A program made the position numbers and the translations under genes. DNA of 64,000 nucleotides from NCBI RefSeq assembly GCF_963678635.1, contig NC_087068.1, forward strand, positions 24,492,697 to 24,556,696. Reading direction: 5' to 3'. A model generated the notes under the pieces. It did no database searches. It had not been told where the DNA came from and saw nothing but the letters and a program-made list of their open reading frames with translations. Below, piece by piece: positions 34,289-45,820 of the stretch. Each line of letters starts with the position of its first letter. Position 1 is the stretch's first letter. Source of the DNA: Symsagittifera roscoffensis (Eukaryota > Xenacoelomorpha > Acoela > Convolutidae).

Positions 34289-37200
34289 CTATGAACCTGT
34301 TATATATGAACAACCTTTTTCATCACACATATATGAGAATCAATCAGAACTCCTTCACAATTATTATATTAAACCCGTCCATTCCACACCGACGACACAA
34401 AAAACTAATGAAATAAACACTACAAATCAACCCAATGAGAACGAAAAAACAAAATGCTTGAATACAAATCACATCTATCAAAATATACAAAAAGAACTAC
34501 CCAAAGAAAAAATTTGGACAATACCATTTCTTTTAGAAAGTCCAAGAAGCAAAGAATTTCAACCACCAGATCTTGAAATTGATTTTTTAATTGATTCAGG
34601 AGCAGAATCAAATATAATAAACATTCCCACATGGAATGAAATAAAAACCTTACACCCAAAGCTAACACCTCTTGAAACCTCCAGCAAACTAGCAACAGCA
34701 CAAGGATCAACATTAATAAACTATGGAAAAATTCAATTATTTCTTCTCCCCACAAGAACAATGGAGCAAAACAAAATTTTAACCAAACCATTTAAACAAA
34801 TATTCCATATCACTGATATTAAACACAATATCATTGGAATACCATTTATCTCTAAATATATACCAACAATCAACATCTTGAATAGTAAAATATTAATCAA
34901 AGATAAATATACAAAAACAAAAGACACATCCCTAACATTTTTTCAAAGATTAAATAAACAACCACCATTCTTTTCAAAATTCTATCCAATATATAACCAA
35001 CAAAGAAAACACTTGAAACCACTATCAGGAAACATATACAATTTTTCAATAAATCAAGTTAACCAATATGATAAAAAGCAAAACAAACAAAAATTTTATA
35101 TGTCAGATTTTGAATTCAAACCTATTCATAAATTTTTCAAAATCACAATCTCATCAATAAAATATTTGAAAAACTCGAATTCAGATATTATTTCCTTACA
35201 TGTATACAACAATACACCTTACCAAGTAACATTACCTTTAGGACTTTTAGGCTATTGCGAAACCAACGCTACAATATCACCAATACACGAAAAAGCATAT
35301 CGTGTAAATAATATACTCCAATTACTAGATATTTGCCAATCCACAATCCTTAATGAAGAATTATCTATAAATAATATAATAAGTAACGAAAACAGAAATG
35401 CGGATTATTTCACAAAAACCCCATATTTCAAACCTACATTCAACATAAGTAACTACACAGAGAGTCAACAGAAATTTTTAACAATGTTTAATTTCCAACA
35501 TTCACAAATAACACAAGACGAATTTGAAAAACTAGTCAAACAGCTAATTAAATATTCATCAGTCTATGCAACATCCAAATTTGATGTTGGCAAAATCAGC
35601 TCATCACTACATCTCCCATTAAAACCAGACGCAGTTTTCAAAAAACAAAGAGCAAGCAAAGTACCAATTCACTTACACGATAAAGTGAACAGATTACTCG
35701 ACATTTTAGAACAATACAACATTATATCACCAGTAAACAAAGAAGAACAACCAAAAGGCAACACATTTATCAACCCTGTTATCCTTCTAGCCAAAGGAGA
35801 ATCATTAAAAATTGTTCTCGATGCTAGATACCTCAACTCACTCATAGATGAATCAAAGTGTAATTGGCCCATTGAACCAATACAAGTTATTTTAACAAAA
35901 ATAAACGGAAAATACTTTACCACCGCCGATATGAATAGTGCATATAATCAAATGCCATTAGATGAACAATCACGACGTTTAACACAATTTGTTATTGGAA
36001 ACCAACAATACGAATTCAACCGCTTATTCTATGGAATATCCATAGGACCAGCAGCATTTTCAGCTTTTATGAGCAAAATTTTTCGACCACTAATACTCAA
36101 GAAAAACGCAATCACCTATTTAGACGATGTTTTTATGCAATCACAGACAAAAGAGGAAATGTTCAATGTTTTAGAACAATATCACCAAATACTTCAGAAC
36201 GAAAATCTGAAGGCCGCCCCCGATAAATCACACTTCTTTTTGACAAGAGTTAAATTCTTAGGACATAATATAGAAAGAAAAACAATCACTCCATTGAAAT
36301 CACGTATAGACGCTATTCAAAAACTCCAACCACCAACAAATAAAAAGAAAATCCAAGAATTCCTTGGAATGTTAAACTTTTTAAGCAAATATGTTTATAA
36401 AATGCAATTATATCTACGACCATTCTATAATATACTTAGACAACAAAATAATTTTGAATGGAATACAGAACATCAAGGACGATTTGAAGAAATTAAAAAA
36501 CTTCTAACTGAACAAATTTCAAACACAATTCCAGATTAAAATCAACCATTTTATGCATTGTGCGATGCTTCGAACTTTGGCATTGGCGCAGCATTATTAA
36601 AATCACATAATGGTACAAATAAAATGAACCTCATATCAGCAAATTCTCGATTATTCACTCAAGCAGAGCTACGACTCTCAACTCTAATGAGAGAATGTAC
36701 AGCCATAATATATACACTAACAGAATATGAATTTCTGATACTTGGATCGAAACATCCCACAGTTCTATTCACAGACCATAAACCAATCATTTTCCTTTTT
36801 ACACAAAAGTCTAATCCAAACCACCGTGTTTATAGATTTCAACTAATTTTAATGAAATTCCCAAACTTACATATAGTTTGGACCGCAGGAAAAAATCTTG
36901 CATTACCAGACACCTTAAGTCGAAATACGCCACCTGAATTACTTACACGTAAAACCACAGTTGAAATACCCAAAAATATAAAATTCTACCTTGCAGAAAA
37001 TGAAACATCACCCCGACTAGAATGCAAATATGCAGTAAAAACTGACGTTGAACAATCACAAATAAATAATTTACAACATTTCCCACTTTATTTAGATTGT
37101 CAAAATAATCACTATGAAGTTGATCTACTTGGAACATCAACTTTTAAACCAATCCCATATTCACAATGGATAAAAAATAACACCCAACAAAAAAGAATAA

Positions 37201-39149
37201 AACAACACCCGCCTAAAAAAGACCATTTTCCACTAATTGAAAAAGAAAATTTAACTGATAAAATAAACTTATCAGGACCACAAACAAACGATTCAAAATA
37301 CACAATAAATCAAGTTTTTGACCTCCATGACCCACTTGATACAATACCCTTATCTAAATTAGAAATTGAAAACATTTTTCTCCCCCCAACAGAAACAATT
37401 ACAATTTCAACACTGAAACAATATCAAAATCTTGACCCAGTAATTCGACAACTAAAATCATGGCACAAATATAAAACTAAACCCGTCAAGGCAGATACAA
37501 CTATTTTAGGAAATAAAACACTCCTCCGATATTTTCGAAAATTCAATAATACAACAATTAACGAAAACACAGACCTTCTAGAATACAAACTAAATGAATC
37601 TACAGTTCCCTGTCTCCCTTTAAGTATGATTCCCATAGCTTTTAATATTTCACATACACAAAATATTAAAGGACACTCTGGATCAGAGAAAACATATTCA
37701 AATTTTATACAAAACTTTTATTTCCCAAATGCACCAATTTGGATAAAAGTACTATGCAATGACTGTATAGTATGTCAATTAAATAAACCTTACCCAAATC
37801 AAAAACAAATAGCACAAAAACAAGATTTTAAAGGACAAAGTTTGTACTTTAACCATCGTATCTCATTTGATACTAAAGGACCAATTTCACCCTCATCAGA
37901 AGGAAACTCCTACATTATGGTAATTGTTGACGCATTTACACATTATGTAGCACTTAACCCAGTACCACATTGTAACGCTTATTACGCTTACACAACACTC
38001 TATGAACACTGGATAGCCAAATTCGGACTACCAGAAATTTTAGTTACAGACAACGGTACAGAATTCCTAAATAATGAAATCATCACACTATGTCATCTAT
38101 ATAACATCAAACACAAACCACGTACATCTCATGCACCTTGGACAAACGGCTTAGTCGAAGGTATGAACCGTTCATTACAAGAATATCTCAGATGTATCAT
38201 CAATGGAAATGATACAAGATACACCGAATGGTCAGCAGACGTAAAATTATTTCCCTTAGCATATAATTCACAAATTACGACAACTCTAGGAATGTCACCA
38301 TATGAAATGGTTTTTAACCAAAAGCCACGCAAACCAATAATGTTTACAGCAAACTCTCATAAAAACGCACAAGGTTATTGTCAACCAAATAAAGACTCAA
38401 TTTGTTATAACCTACCATTACATACACACGATGAAGATCATTTTCATCACCCACAAATTCTTAAATTAGCCTCCGGTACACACACCGAATGGATTTTAAA
38501 TAGAGATAAAAAACACAATGAAATTTATCAAAAAGTAACAAAAAAGTTGTTACAAAGGCAAAATATTAATGAACAAATAAATTCACGCTTTACACCAGCC
38601 TCCGATTTAAAAATTGGAACATTTGTTTTAATACCCAATTTTAATACTCAAAAAGGAATTTCAAAAAAGTTACAAACCCTTCGTAAAGGACCATACCAAA
38701 TAATTACAAAACCCACTGATGTCACATATAAAATCACCGACTCAGACAAAAAAGAAATCGTTCAACACCGAAATAACCTATTACCTTATTATCCAAAAGA
38801 ATACGCACTCCGCGAACTAACTCAATTATATTCTTTTACAGGTTTAAAAGTTATTCAAAATGACCCACATACGGAAAATACAACAAAGGAACAAAATGAT
38901 ATTCACCTCGGAAATCAAAATACAAAATCAACCACCACAAAAAACAATACAAAAAATCTAGATCAAAATACATCTCAAAAAGAAAGAAAAAATAGAAAAA
39001 TGACAGAACAAATAATACCCCAAGAACAAATCGACAAATCAGAACATAGAGAGTCTTCACGACTTAGAAATCAACCACGTAAAAATTATAAATTATTCAT
39101 CCCACAATCTAAAATATTAAAGAAAGTTGAATTTCAAAAACAACTTTAA
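34221..39149 (+). pseudogene. pol: Pol: protease, RT, RNase H, integrase, with one in-frame stop
   Basis: Lies +1 relative to gag, with no ATG needed at its start, so a +1 frameshift within 34221-34288 is the likely route. The protease motif LIDSGAES has its catalytic DSG at 34593-34601. The RT region (about 35600-36400) carries YLDD at 36117-36128; Leu in the x position is less common than Val or Ile. A TAA at 36537-36539 interrupts the frame just before RNase H, which begins ALCDASNFGIGAALL. Integrase: HHCC-type zinc block near 37650-37790; catalytic triad Asp 37869, Asp 38049 and Glu 38157 (in FDTKG, VTDNGTEF and LVEGMNRS). A GPY module, LRKGPYQI, lies near 38680-38700. Everything else is open over 4.9 kb, so the stop is either a recent mutation, an error, or a read-through codon. 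Integrase ends with a charged tail. Confidence 0.9.
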
Positions 39150-39741
39150 TTCTACATTTAATAATCTTTGCACCTCTGAAACATTTTACACTTTCAATTT
39201 TCAAGATACATGCTGACAAACACGCAGCGATTCTAGTTCAAAATTAGCCAATAGGATTCATCCAATCCGTCACCTCTTATAACTTTAACACAAACCAACT
39301 AGACGAAAAATATTAAACTCCAGGCATATCTATGACTATAACTCTACGACCTCCAGGTCAAAAATAAGCAAACCACTCCAACTTGACAACTAAAATAAAT
39401 ATCACCATAATATCATAACCCTCCCTTATCTAATAAACCAAAGATCAACAATATTTCCCCAACTCAGACCTCAAATATCCCCCAAACAAATATGTTAAAT
39501 TAGCCTAAAGTAAAAGAACGACCATTTTATTTAACCTAAAGTATAAAAATCTCAAAAATACCCCAGATCATTTGACAAATGAAAATAAAGACAAAGAAGA
39601 CCTCCCAATCAACATAAAAATTGCCCCCAACAATTTTTTACAAAACTCAACCCACTTGTCAAAAATCTCATAAATAATCCGACCACACTTGAAAATTGCC
39701 CTAAACAACAAAAAATATTCGATCAAGAAGTCATTTCTTAA
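39150..39741 (+). other. Spacer between pol and the hydrophobic mini-ORFs
   Basis: About 590 bp without a supported gene; C- and A-rich, stops in all frames. Suitable place for a splice acceptor for downstream genes, but none stands out. Confidence 0.4.
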
Positions 39742-39972
39742 ATGCTCTTCTATCAAACAGTCACTAAAATTATCACACACCTCAAACAATTTTTTACGAT
39801 ACTTGAAACTTTCATAATATTTCTTTTTGATATCCTTGAATCTTTTCTAATAATCTTAATCATTTTTTGTAATATTTTTTTAATTTTCTACACTATATTC
39901 GAACTATTTCTCCAACTTTCAAAAACCCTTGATTATATCCACAGGTACGATTTATACAACTTGTCTAAATGA
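39742..39972 (+). CDS. Accessory ORF C: 76-residue hydrophobic membrane protein
   Basis: ATG at 39742, TGA at 39970-39972. The centre is strongly hydrophobic (ETFIIFLFDILESFLIILII and FCNIFLIFYTIFELFL), giving one or two membrane spans. Its stop overlaps the start of the next ORF as ATGA (39969-39972), a stop-start arrangement used for termination-reinitiation. No relative recognised. Size and hydrophobicity are like a small viroporin-type or leader protein, which is inference. Confidence 0.5.
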   Translation: MLFYQTVTKIITHLKQFFTILETFIIFLFDILESFLIILIIFCNIFLIFYTIFELFLQLSKTLDYIHRYDLYNLSK

Positions 39973-40157
39973 TACGAACTATTTTCAGTAGAACTGATAT
40001 TTTTCTACTATTTGTAATTTTCATAACATTTCTATCATCCCTCATTTTGACCATATGCAAATGTATAAAGAAAGCAATCATCATATTCGCTCTAGCAACA
40101 ATCCTCCTAATTCTTTTCTTAGAAGAATACTATAATAAACATAAACTTTTTCACTAA
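39969..40157 (+). CDS. Accessory ORF D: 62-residue two-span membrane protein
   Basis: ATG at 39969 within the ATGA overlap with the previous ORF, TAA at 40155-40157. Two hydrophobic segments (IFLLFVIFITFLSSLILTIC, then IIIFALATILLILFL) are separated by the basic turn KCIKKA, a helical hairpin layout. No relative recognised. Its stop is 5 bp before the stop that opens the next frame. Confidence 0.5.
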   Translation: MIRTIFSRTDIFLLFVIFITFLSSLILTICKCIKKAIIIFALATILLILFLEEYYNKHKLFH

Positions 40158-40165
40158 AAGAATAG

Positions 40166-41299
40166 ACCAAAAAGCTATCAAAAATTGCTACCCAACAGTC
40201 ACAAAGTCAGTCTTCACCGACATCATCCCAAGATAATCCAACAACACCTTCAACTACCCAAAATCCTCAAACATCTACACGAATTTCCTTTCAAGATAAC
40301 CCATACACTTTTGAAGAACGACACGCTCGTTTATCAGAACCACTAGAACCAGTTCAACGACAAGCACCTCTAAGCGAACCAACATATAACTTATACCCAA
40401 CACTACCACAAGAATTAAGTAGAATAAGAAATCCTAGTCAAAACCAGAATACAGTCGAAATAAATAGACAAATTATACATCCTCGACGAAACAGAAATTT
40501 TCAAACTCCCCGAGTTCATTTTGATATACCTCAATCCCCATCACAAAACACTCCAGAAAACCCCATTGGTATATTACCAGAAACCCCTACGCTTCTTTCA
40601 CAACGTAGCACCTCAAGCCTACCATCAGATTACTTAGGTTCAACACCAACATCTGAACAAATACGTGAAAATCCCTTTAACCCCCCAAACCAGGCATCAC
40701 GACTACCATATTGGACAACACATTCATTTACACAAGGTGAACTAAATTTAGTCAATGATCCAATAGATATTTCTACGGATACAACAACATCCTCATCACT
40801 ACCAGAAACATTATCACTACCATCAACACCATTAATAAGCCAGATTTCACCACCACCTTTTAACTTAAATTTTCCAAATAATCTCGACGCCAGATATCGA
40901 GAACAATCATCAACAAATATCCCTTTAAGACTAGATTGGAATACATTTACAGTCCCTCCACCATTATTTGGACAACATCTAGAAAGTAATCGCCTTCACA
41001 ACTGGGCACTTAATAAATTACAATACCGACAAGACATTCACGACGATATCCGTGATCACAATATCCAAATACTCCAACAAAACAGTTTACAATTAAAGTT
41101 TGAAATCACAGTTAAATTAAACAACATTACTCAACATCCCTACCCATTAAATCCACCAAACATAACAGCTCAATCACTACCACCACCATTTATAACCACT
41201 GAAGTAATATATAAATACGACAGATATACCAAAAAGACAATTGGTTACATCACATTTTATAACCCATACTCAGGATTATCATACACATGTATATTCTAA
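40166..41299 (+). CDS. Accessory ORF E: 378-codon P/S/T/Q-rich frame with no usable ATG
   Basis: The frame is open from just after TAG 40163-40165 to TAA 41297-41299. No Met codon was found in it in a position to start the protein, so ordinary ATG-based gene finding misses it. The first two thirds are Pro/Ser/Thr/Gln-rich (QSSPTSSQDNPTTPSTTQNP). The last 120 codons look folded, with LHNWALNKLQYRQDIHDDIR and KFEITVKLNNI, ending IGYITFYNPYSGLSYTCIF. Its 3' end overlaps the envelope ATG by 13 bp. Entry could be by splicing (CCAACAG near 40188 is acceptor-like), by frameshift from the mini-ORF before it, or by non-ATG initiation. A long open frame in C-rich DNA without stops argues that it is real. 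Confidence 0.55.
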   Translation, partial: TKKLSKIATQQSQSQSSPTSSQDNPTTPSTTQNPQTSTRISFQDNPYTFEERHARLSEPLEPVQRQAPLSEPTYNLYPTLPQELSRIRNPSQNQNTVEINRQIIHPRRNRNFQTPRVHFDIPQSPSQNTPENPIGILPETPTLLSQRSTSSLPSDYLGSTPTSEQIRENPFNPPNQASRLPYWTTHSFTQGELNLVNDPIDISTDTTTSSSLPETLSLPSTPLISQISPPPFNLNFPNNLDARYREQSSTNIPLRLDWNTFTVPPPLFGQHLESNRLHNWALNKLQYRQDIHDDIRDHNIQILQQNSLQLKFEITVKLNNITQHPYPLNPPNITAQSLPPPFITTEVIYKYDRYTKKTIGYITFYNPYSGLSYTCIF

Positions 41300-43907
41300 A
41301 ATTATTAATTTTTTTCCAACTCCTTTTTCTAGTAATCTCAAATCAAAACATAAACCCTTCTCCCCGCACAGGACCCCAAGATTTATTAGTAACACATTAC
41401 GATTGTGAAGAAAACGAACAAAAAACACTACACAAGTATGCAATAAATCAAGTATCACAATGCGAAACAGAACCCCAAGCCATAGAAACTACAAATGTAA
41501 TAGCAACACTTTATTCAAAAGCCCGAGCAACTACAGTTATAGTATATAAATTCACAGCAACATTTTCTGAAAAGAAAGTACATTGTTCACAAGTCTCAAA
41601 CGGAAATAAAAACCGACTTGACCATGAATCATTCTACCAGAGTAATATAGAACGACTTTTACATCTCAATCCCGAAGATTGTAAAAACGAGTTACTCCGA
41701 CTAAATATCACAAAAAATAAAAACACAGATAGAAAGTTAGTCTATTTCCAAGTTTTTTCAGATTCTGTACACCAAGCAGAACTTGAAAGATATCAAGGAC
41801 ATATAAAATTAGATGAAAAATACCCATATAACGGCGCACACGGACGATAAAACTATGACATGCACGATAAACACTGGATACCACACATTGGTATAAATAA
41901 CCCATCAAACTGCAAAGCAAACACAAAAAATAAAGGATACCAAGAAATAATGTTTTTCGATTGGAAAATACAACTCGAAAAAATACAACTCACACGAGAT
42001 TTATCAGACAACACAATGATCTATCAAGGAATTAGATTACCTTGTAAAAACGACCAAGGCTATTGTGACCCTACAACAAGAACACAAGCAACAATTGTTT
42101 GGTTCCCTGAAGACACATGTACAACATTTCAAGTAGCAAAAATACACGCTCGTATGATAAAATTTCACGAAAAATATTTTATACAATCAATACCATATGA
42201 ACAAGTAAATCCATTACGAAAAATAAGTTCTAATTTTCGAAACATTCAAAATATAGAAAATAAATTAACACGTTTTCAAATATATCAAGAGACAGAACTT
42301 GCATGTAAATACAGAAACCCACTTCACAAAACACAATACTCTGAAATATTAGTTGAATACGAAAATGGATTCGACATGACCACTGGAAAAATAAAAGTCG
42401 ACCCATACGCCACAAGTCATCCCCTAAATGAAGGAACATCATATATATACCAGTTAATTTTCAAAAGAATACAGGTCAACCTGGTGGACATCTAAAGCCC
42501 CAAGACGATCAAAGCACACGTTTACAAGAACTATCACTAATGAATAGTACATATTTTGGTAATATCCACTATGATATTCACTTAGATATGAAACTAGACT
42601 ACACGATTAGCCGAATTTTTCAAGAAATGTAACTCTCCGAATTAGAAACGATACACCAACTATGCGAATTAGAAAGAACACAAATATTACAATCACGTGC
42701 ACTAGCAGTATTAAAAATACCCTACGCAGGATATTTACTATCAGGAAATAGATCAAATTTTTTAGACTATGAAGGAAACATCTTATGGTTTTATACTTGT
42801 ACTAAAAAAGTATCACCACTATACGTTTTTGAAGATAAACGATGCTATAAAAGAATCCCTATCTTTTATAAGAATAAAGTACATTTCGTTGACACACTTT
42901 CACGAAGAACCTATTTCTGGGATACCGCAGTCCCATGTGGATCAGAAAATAGCCACAACGTAGTACAACTAAACCCTGATGAAGATAAATATTACCTTCT
43001 CACCCCATATCCCACATTAATGCAATCACTCAAAAAATTTTCACCAGAAAGCATTCGCGCTATTGCTCGAAACCCAAATATAGACTTACAATCAATAGGA
43101 ATATATTCAAAGTCAGATATTCAACATCACATTCGAACACAACAATTCCAAGAATTATTAACACAAATGGACACTATACAAAGACAATCAATTGACCAAA
43201 ACTTACGCAAACTTGCAGAAACCGCAGGATTTGCAGACATCTATACGCAAGACTATAGCGGATATTTTAAAGACATTAAAGATTATATATATCTAAACGG
43301 TGAAAAATACCGTCCCCAAGATATATCACCTATCAATATTTTTAGCTTTGTTACACTCAAGAATGAAATTCTTGATTTTCTAGGATGGCCCTATTACATC
43401 TTAGAAAAATTGACTATTTTATACGCAATGTTTAACTTTATTGGATTTCTTTTCTCACTTTTAAAAGGAATCTACAACACATGTGCTATACACACACAAG
43501 TAAACAGACAAGCAAGCGTAGCACGCATACTCTTTGCAGGATTTTTTGGAATCTTTTCTACATCTATAAACAAAATTCTTTTAGACGCACAAATAAAAGA
43601 ATATAACACAAAAATAGCAACAAGACAGAACACATACGACGAAGAACATAACAATGTAGACACAACACCAACAGCACCACAGTTACCACCCCTACCACAT
43701 AACCATCCATTATCCCTAGTCCCACGTAATTTTCGAAATTTAGCCATAACACATAATCAAAATTTTAGACCAACCATATCACAAAGTCCCATCCAACATA
43801 TAATGCCACACCACTCACAAGATGAAAATACTTATGAACAAATTATAGAACAACCCCATACCACCGCTTTTCAGTCTCAAAATAATAATTTTTTTAGCCC
43901 ACGATGA
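41287..43907 (+). pseudogene. env: Envelope-like glycoprotein pseudogene (class III fusion type, chuvirus-like candidate)
   Basis: ATG at 41287 starts a signal peptide (about 18 hydrophobic residues, ending near VISNQ). It is followed by an ectodomain with many paired Cys, and potential N-glycosylation sites such as NIT. The order THYDCEE..., ETTNV, regularly spaced Cys, and a later PCGSENSH and VQLNP block resembles glycoproteins of chuviruses and related mononegaviruses, which have been captured by Gypsy and BEL/Pao elements in arthropods. The membrane-proximal part (43380-43590) has YYILEKLTILYAMFNFIGFL, then a Cys and a further hydrophobic stretch, then a hydrophilic tail. Breaks: TAA at 41848-41850, a frameshift between about 42440 and 42456, TAA at 42630-42632. 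The last 296 codons (from 43020) are open. Family assignment is by motif impression only. Confidence 0.6.
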
Positions 43908-44701
43908 GCCGACAACTTGGATCCCTACACCGATCAAATTCCCACCCAACCAACCTCACCACTCCAATCCAAATAATACCACTTTTTGCTTTTCCGCCAC
44001 CCGATTTCCCCACCAGTAATGTAACATCCGGCATGAATTCCGATACTAATTCACACATCTCAGTTTTATACTCCATCTCACAACTCAATAACCCGAATAT
44101 TGAAACCCCCGATGAATTTGCCGACTCTGAACCATCTCCATCCAATAATTTTCACACCAATTCTTCAAATTTTTCCCAACCCCCTTTTCAACCCATACTA
44201 CCAAATAACCCTGACCCAACCAATTCTACACCCTCTTATGCTTCCCAAGTCACTCCAACCTACTCCTCACTTCACTCAGACCAATCATCTCATTCTCCAG
44301 ACACCCCCCGAATCTCCCCAGAACTAGATAATTTCATTACCCTACAACAACAACCCTACCACCTTGACACCCCAACCATAAACCAAATCTCATCCACAAT
44401 AGATTCATCCAACCCTCCTACCCCTACACCCTCTTCAATTTATACTGAATCATTAGCACCATCATCCACAACTACTGAATCTTCACTCAGCACTAATAGA
44501 GCTTACCGCACTTTTAAAAGAAAGTTCCCCAACCATCCTTTCCCAGCGAAACCAGGAACAGCCCGTGAATATATCAACCATCCAAAACACACTAACACAA
44601 AAGAATTTTTAGCTATCACCTTACCCTCATTTCCACAATACACCCTAAACACCCCTCACGACACTAACGAAACACGTAACTTTGTGACGAATACGTTTTA
44701 A
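43904..44701 (+). CDS. Accessory ORF F: 265-residue P/S/T-rich protein
   Basis: ATG at 43904, sharing ATGA with the envelope stop (43904-43907). TAA at 44699-44701, sharing its last A with the next ATG (TAATG). Over most of its length it is Pro/Ser/Thr/Asn-rich (TPRISPELDNFITLQQQ, SSIDSSNPPTPTPSS-like runs). Near the C-terminus is a basic block TNRAYRTFKRKFPNHPF. It is probably disordered. No relative recognised. It resembles accessory ORF E in composition and in lying directly before or joined to a folded-looking module. Confidence 0.6.
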   Translation: MSRQLGSLHRSNSHPTNLTTPIQIIPLFAFPPPDFPTSNVTSGMNSDTNSHISVLYSISQLNNPNIETPDEFADSEPSPSNNFHTNSSNFSQPPFQPILPNNPDPTNSTPSYASQVTPTYSSLHSDQSSHSPDTPRISPELDNFITLQQQPYHLDTPTINQISSTIDSSNPPTPTPSSIYTESLAPSSTTTESSLSTNRAYRTFKRKFPNHPFPAKPGTAREYINHPKHTNTKEFLAITLPSFPQYTLNTPHDTNETRNFVTNTF

Positions 44702-45820
44702 TGCCTACCCTTCCTTGGACCTCATATTATCATTTTACTAATCCCCTTTGCTTACCTTTATCTAACACTCACATCGATATAGAACGAAATAAGGACATGC
44801 TATATCGACTCACTACACCACTAACACCTAGACAATTTACTTACATTGGATATAAAAAATCACTAAAAACACACACTGCACCCCGAGCTAATGAATATAC
44901 ACTAGAATATTACGATCATAACATCATCAAAACTAACCAAGATCAATTCTTAGACGACGATCGCTTCGCTAACCCACAAATCACCGAGAAATTTTTCATT
45001 AAAACACCATATGTATTTACACTAAATATCTTCGATCGCAAGTTTGACCACATTATTTCAGAAGCACTAACAGACACGCAAGCCTACGAAAGTTTTAAAG
45101 AACGCTTCCAAATATTTTCACTAACCTTTCATTTCCTTGCACCACATGAAAAAGATTTGCACTGCTCACACGATATTATGTTGCGCACTAAACAAACACA
45201 CACATATACTTATTATCGTTTCATCCAAAATCACTTTGACCTACACACTCCCTCCAGACAACCACACCATCGTTTTCAATTCATCAATTCCAAATACACC
45301 TCACCATTCTTTCTTAACTTCACATATTGCATTAAAGATACTAACCTTCATGGTATTCTTCGAAATTATGATCCCATAACCCAAATGTATATTTTTTGTC
45401 CAATCACCAAGACCTTCAACGCAGAAGAATCCCGACCCTTCCTTATCCCACACGAGTTTGTACAACCTATAGAAATCCCCATTTTAGAATTCATCCATAA
45501 CACTAAATTCAATCACAAATTATATAATCTAATCCAAAACACACCTTATGAATTTGCAGTTGGCACTGAAGAACTAACCACCATTAAAGCACTTCAATTG
45601 CTTTGGCCACTACTTCAAACTAAAAATATCATCCGCATTTTAGCTAAATTACTAACAACTTCAGATCTCATCCACGACATCTTCCCCCACGGTTTCTTCC
45701 CCGACGACAAACAGGTAAGTATGAATTATACATATTACTAACTAATTTAAATATTAGAAACTCACCATTCTTTATCCATGTTTTCCTTAGAATTTTAGCC
45801 TTCATCCAACGATCATCTGA
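44701..45820 (+). CDS. Accessory ORF G: last ORF, about 346 residues, with a conserved terminal intron
   Basis: ATG at 44701 in the TAATG overlap. Unspliced the frame ends at 45741, but CAG|GTAAGTAT at 45712-45722 is a textbook donor, TACTAAC near 45733 a branch-like site, and TTTTCCTTAG ending at 45790 an acceptor. Spliced (76-nt intron, 45715-45790), nine further codons end at TGA 45818-45820. The protein is globular-looking, Phe/Tyr/His-rich (FQIFSLTFHFLAPHEKDLHC, LHGILRNYDPITQMYIFCPI). No known family recognised. Diverged copies at 21200-21720 and 58110-58620 keep a GTAAG-type donor and a TTTAG acceptor at the same place, supporting a real intron and a real gene. Confidence 0.6.
45715..45790 (+). 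other. Intron in the last ORF of the Gypsy element
   Basis: GTAAGTATG...TTTTCCTTAG, 76 nt, phase 0. Stretches such as ACTCACCAT match the decayed copies near 21666 and 58575, so the intron is ancestral to the family. Confidence 0.6.
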
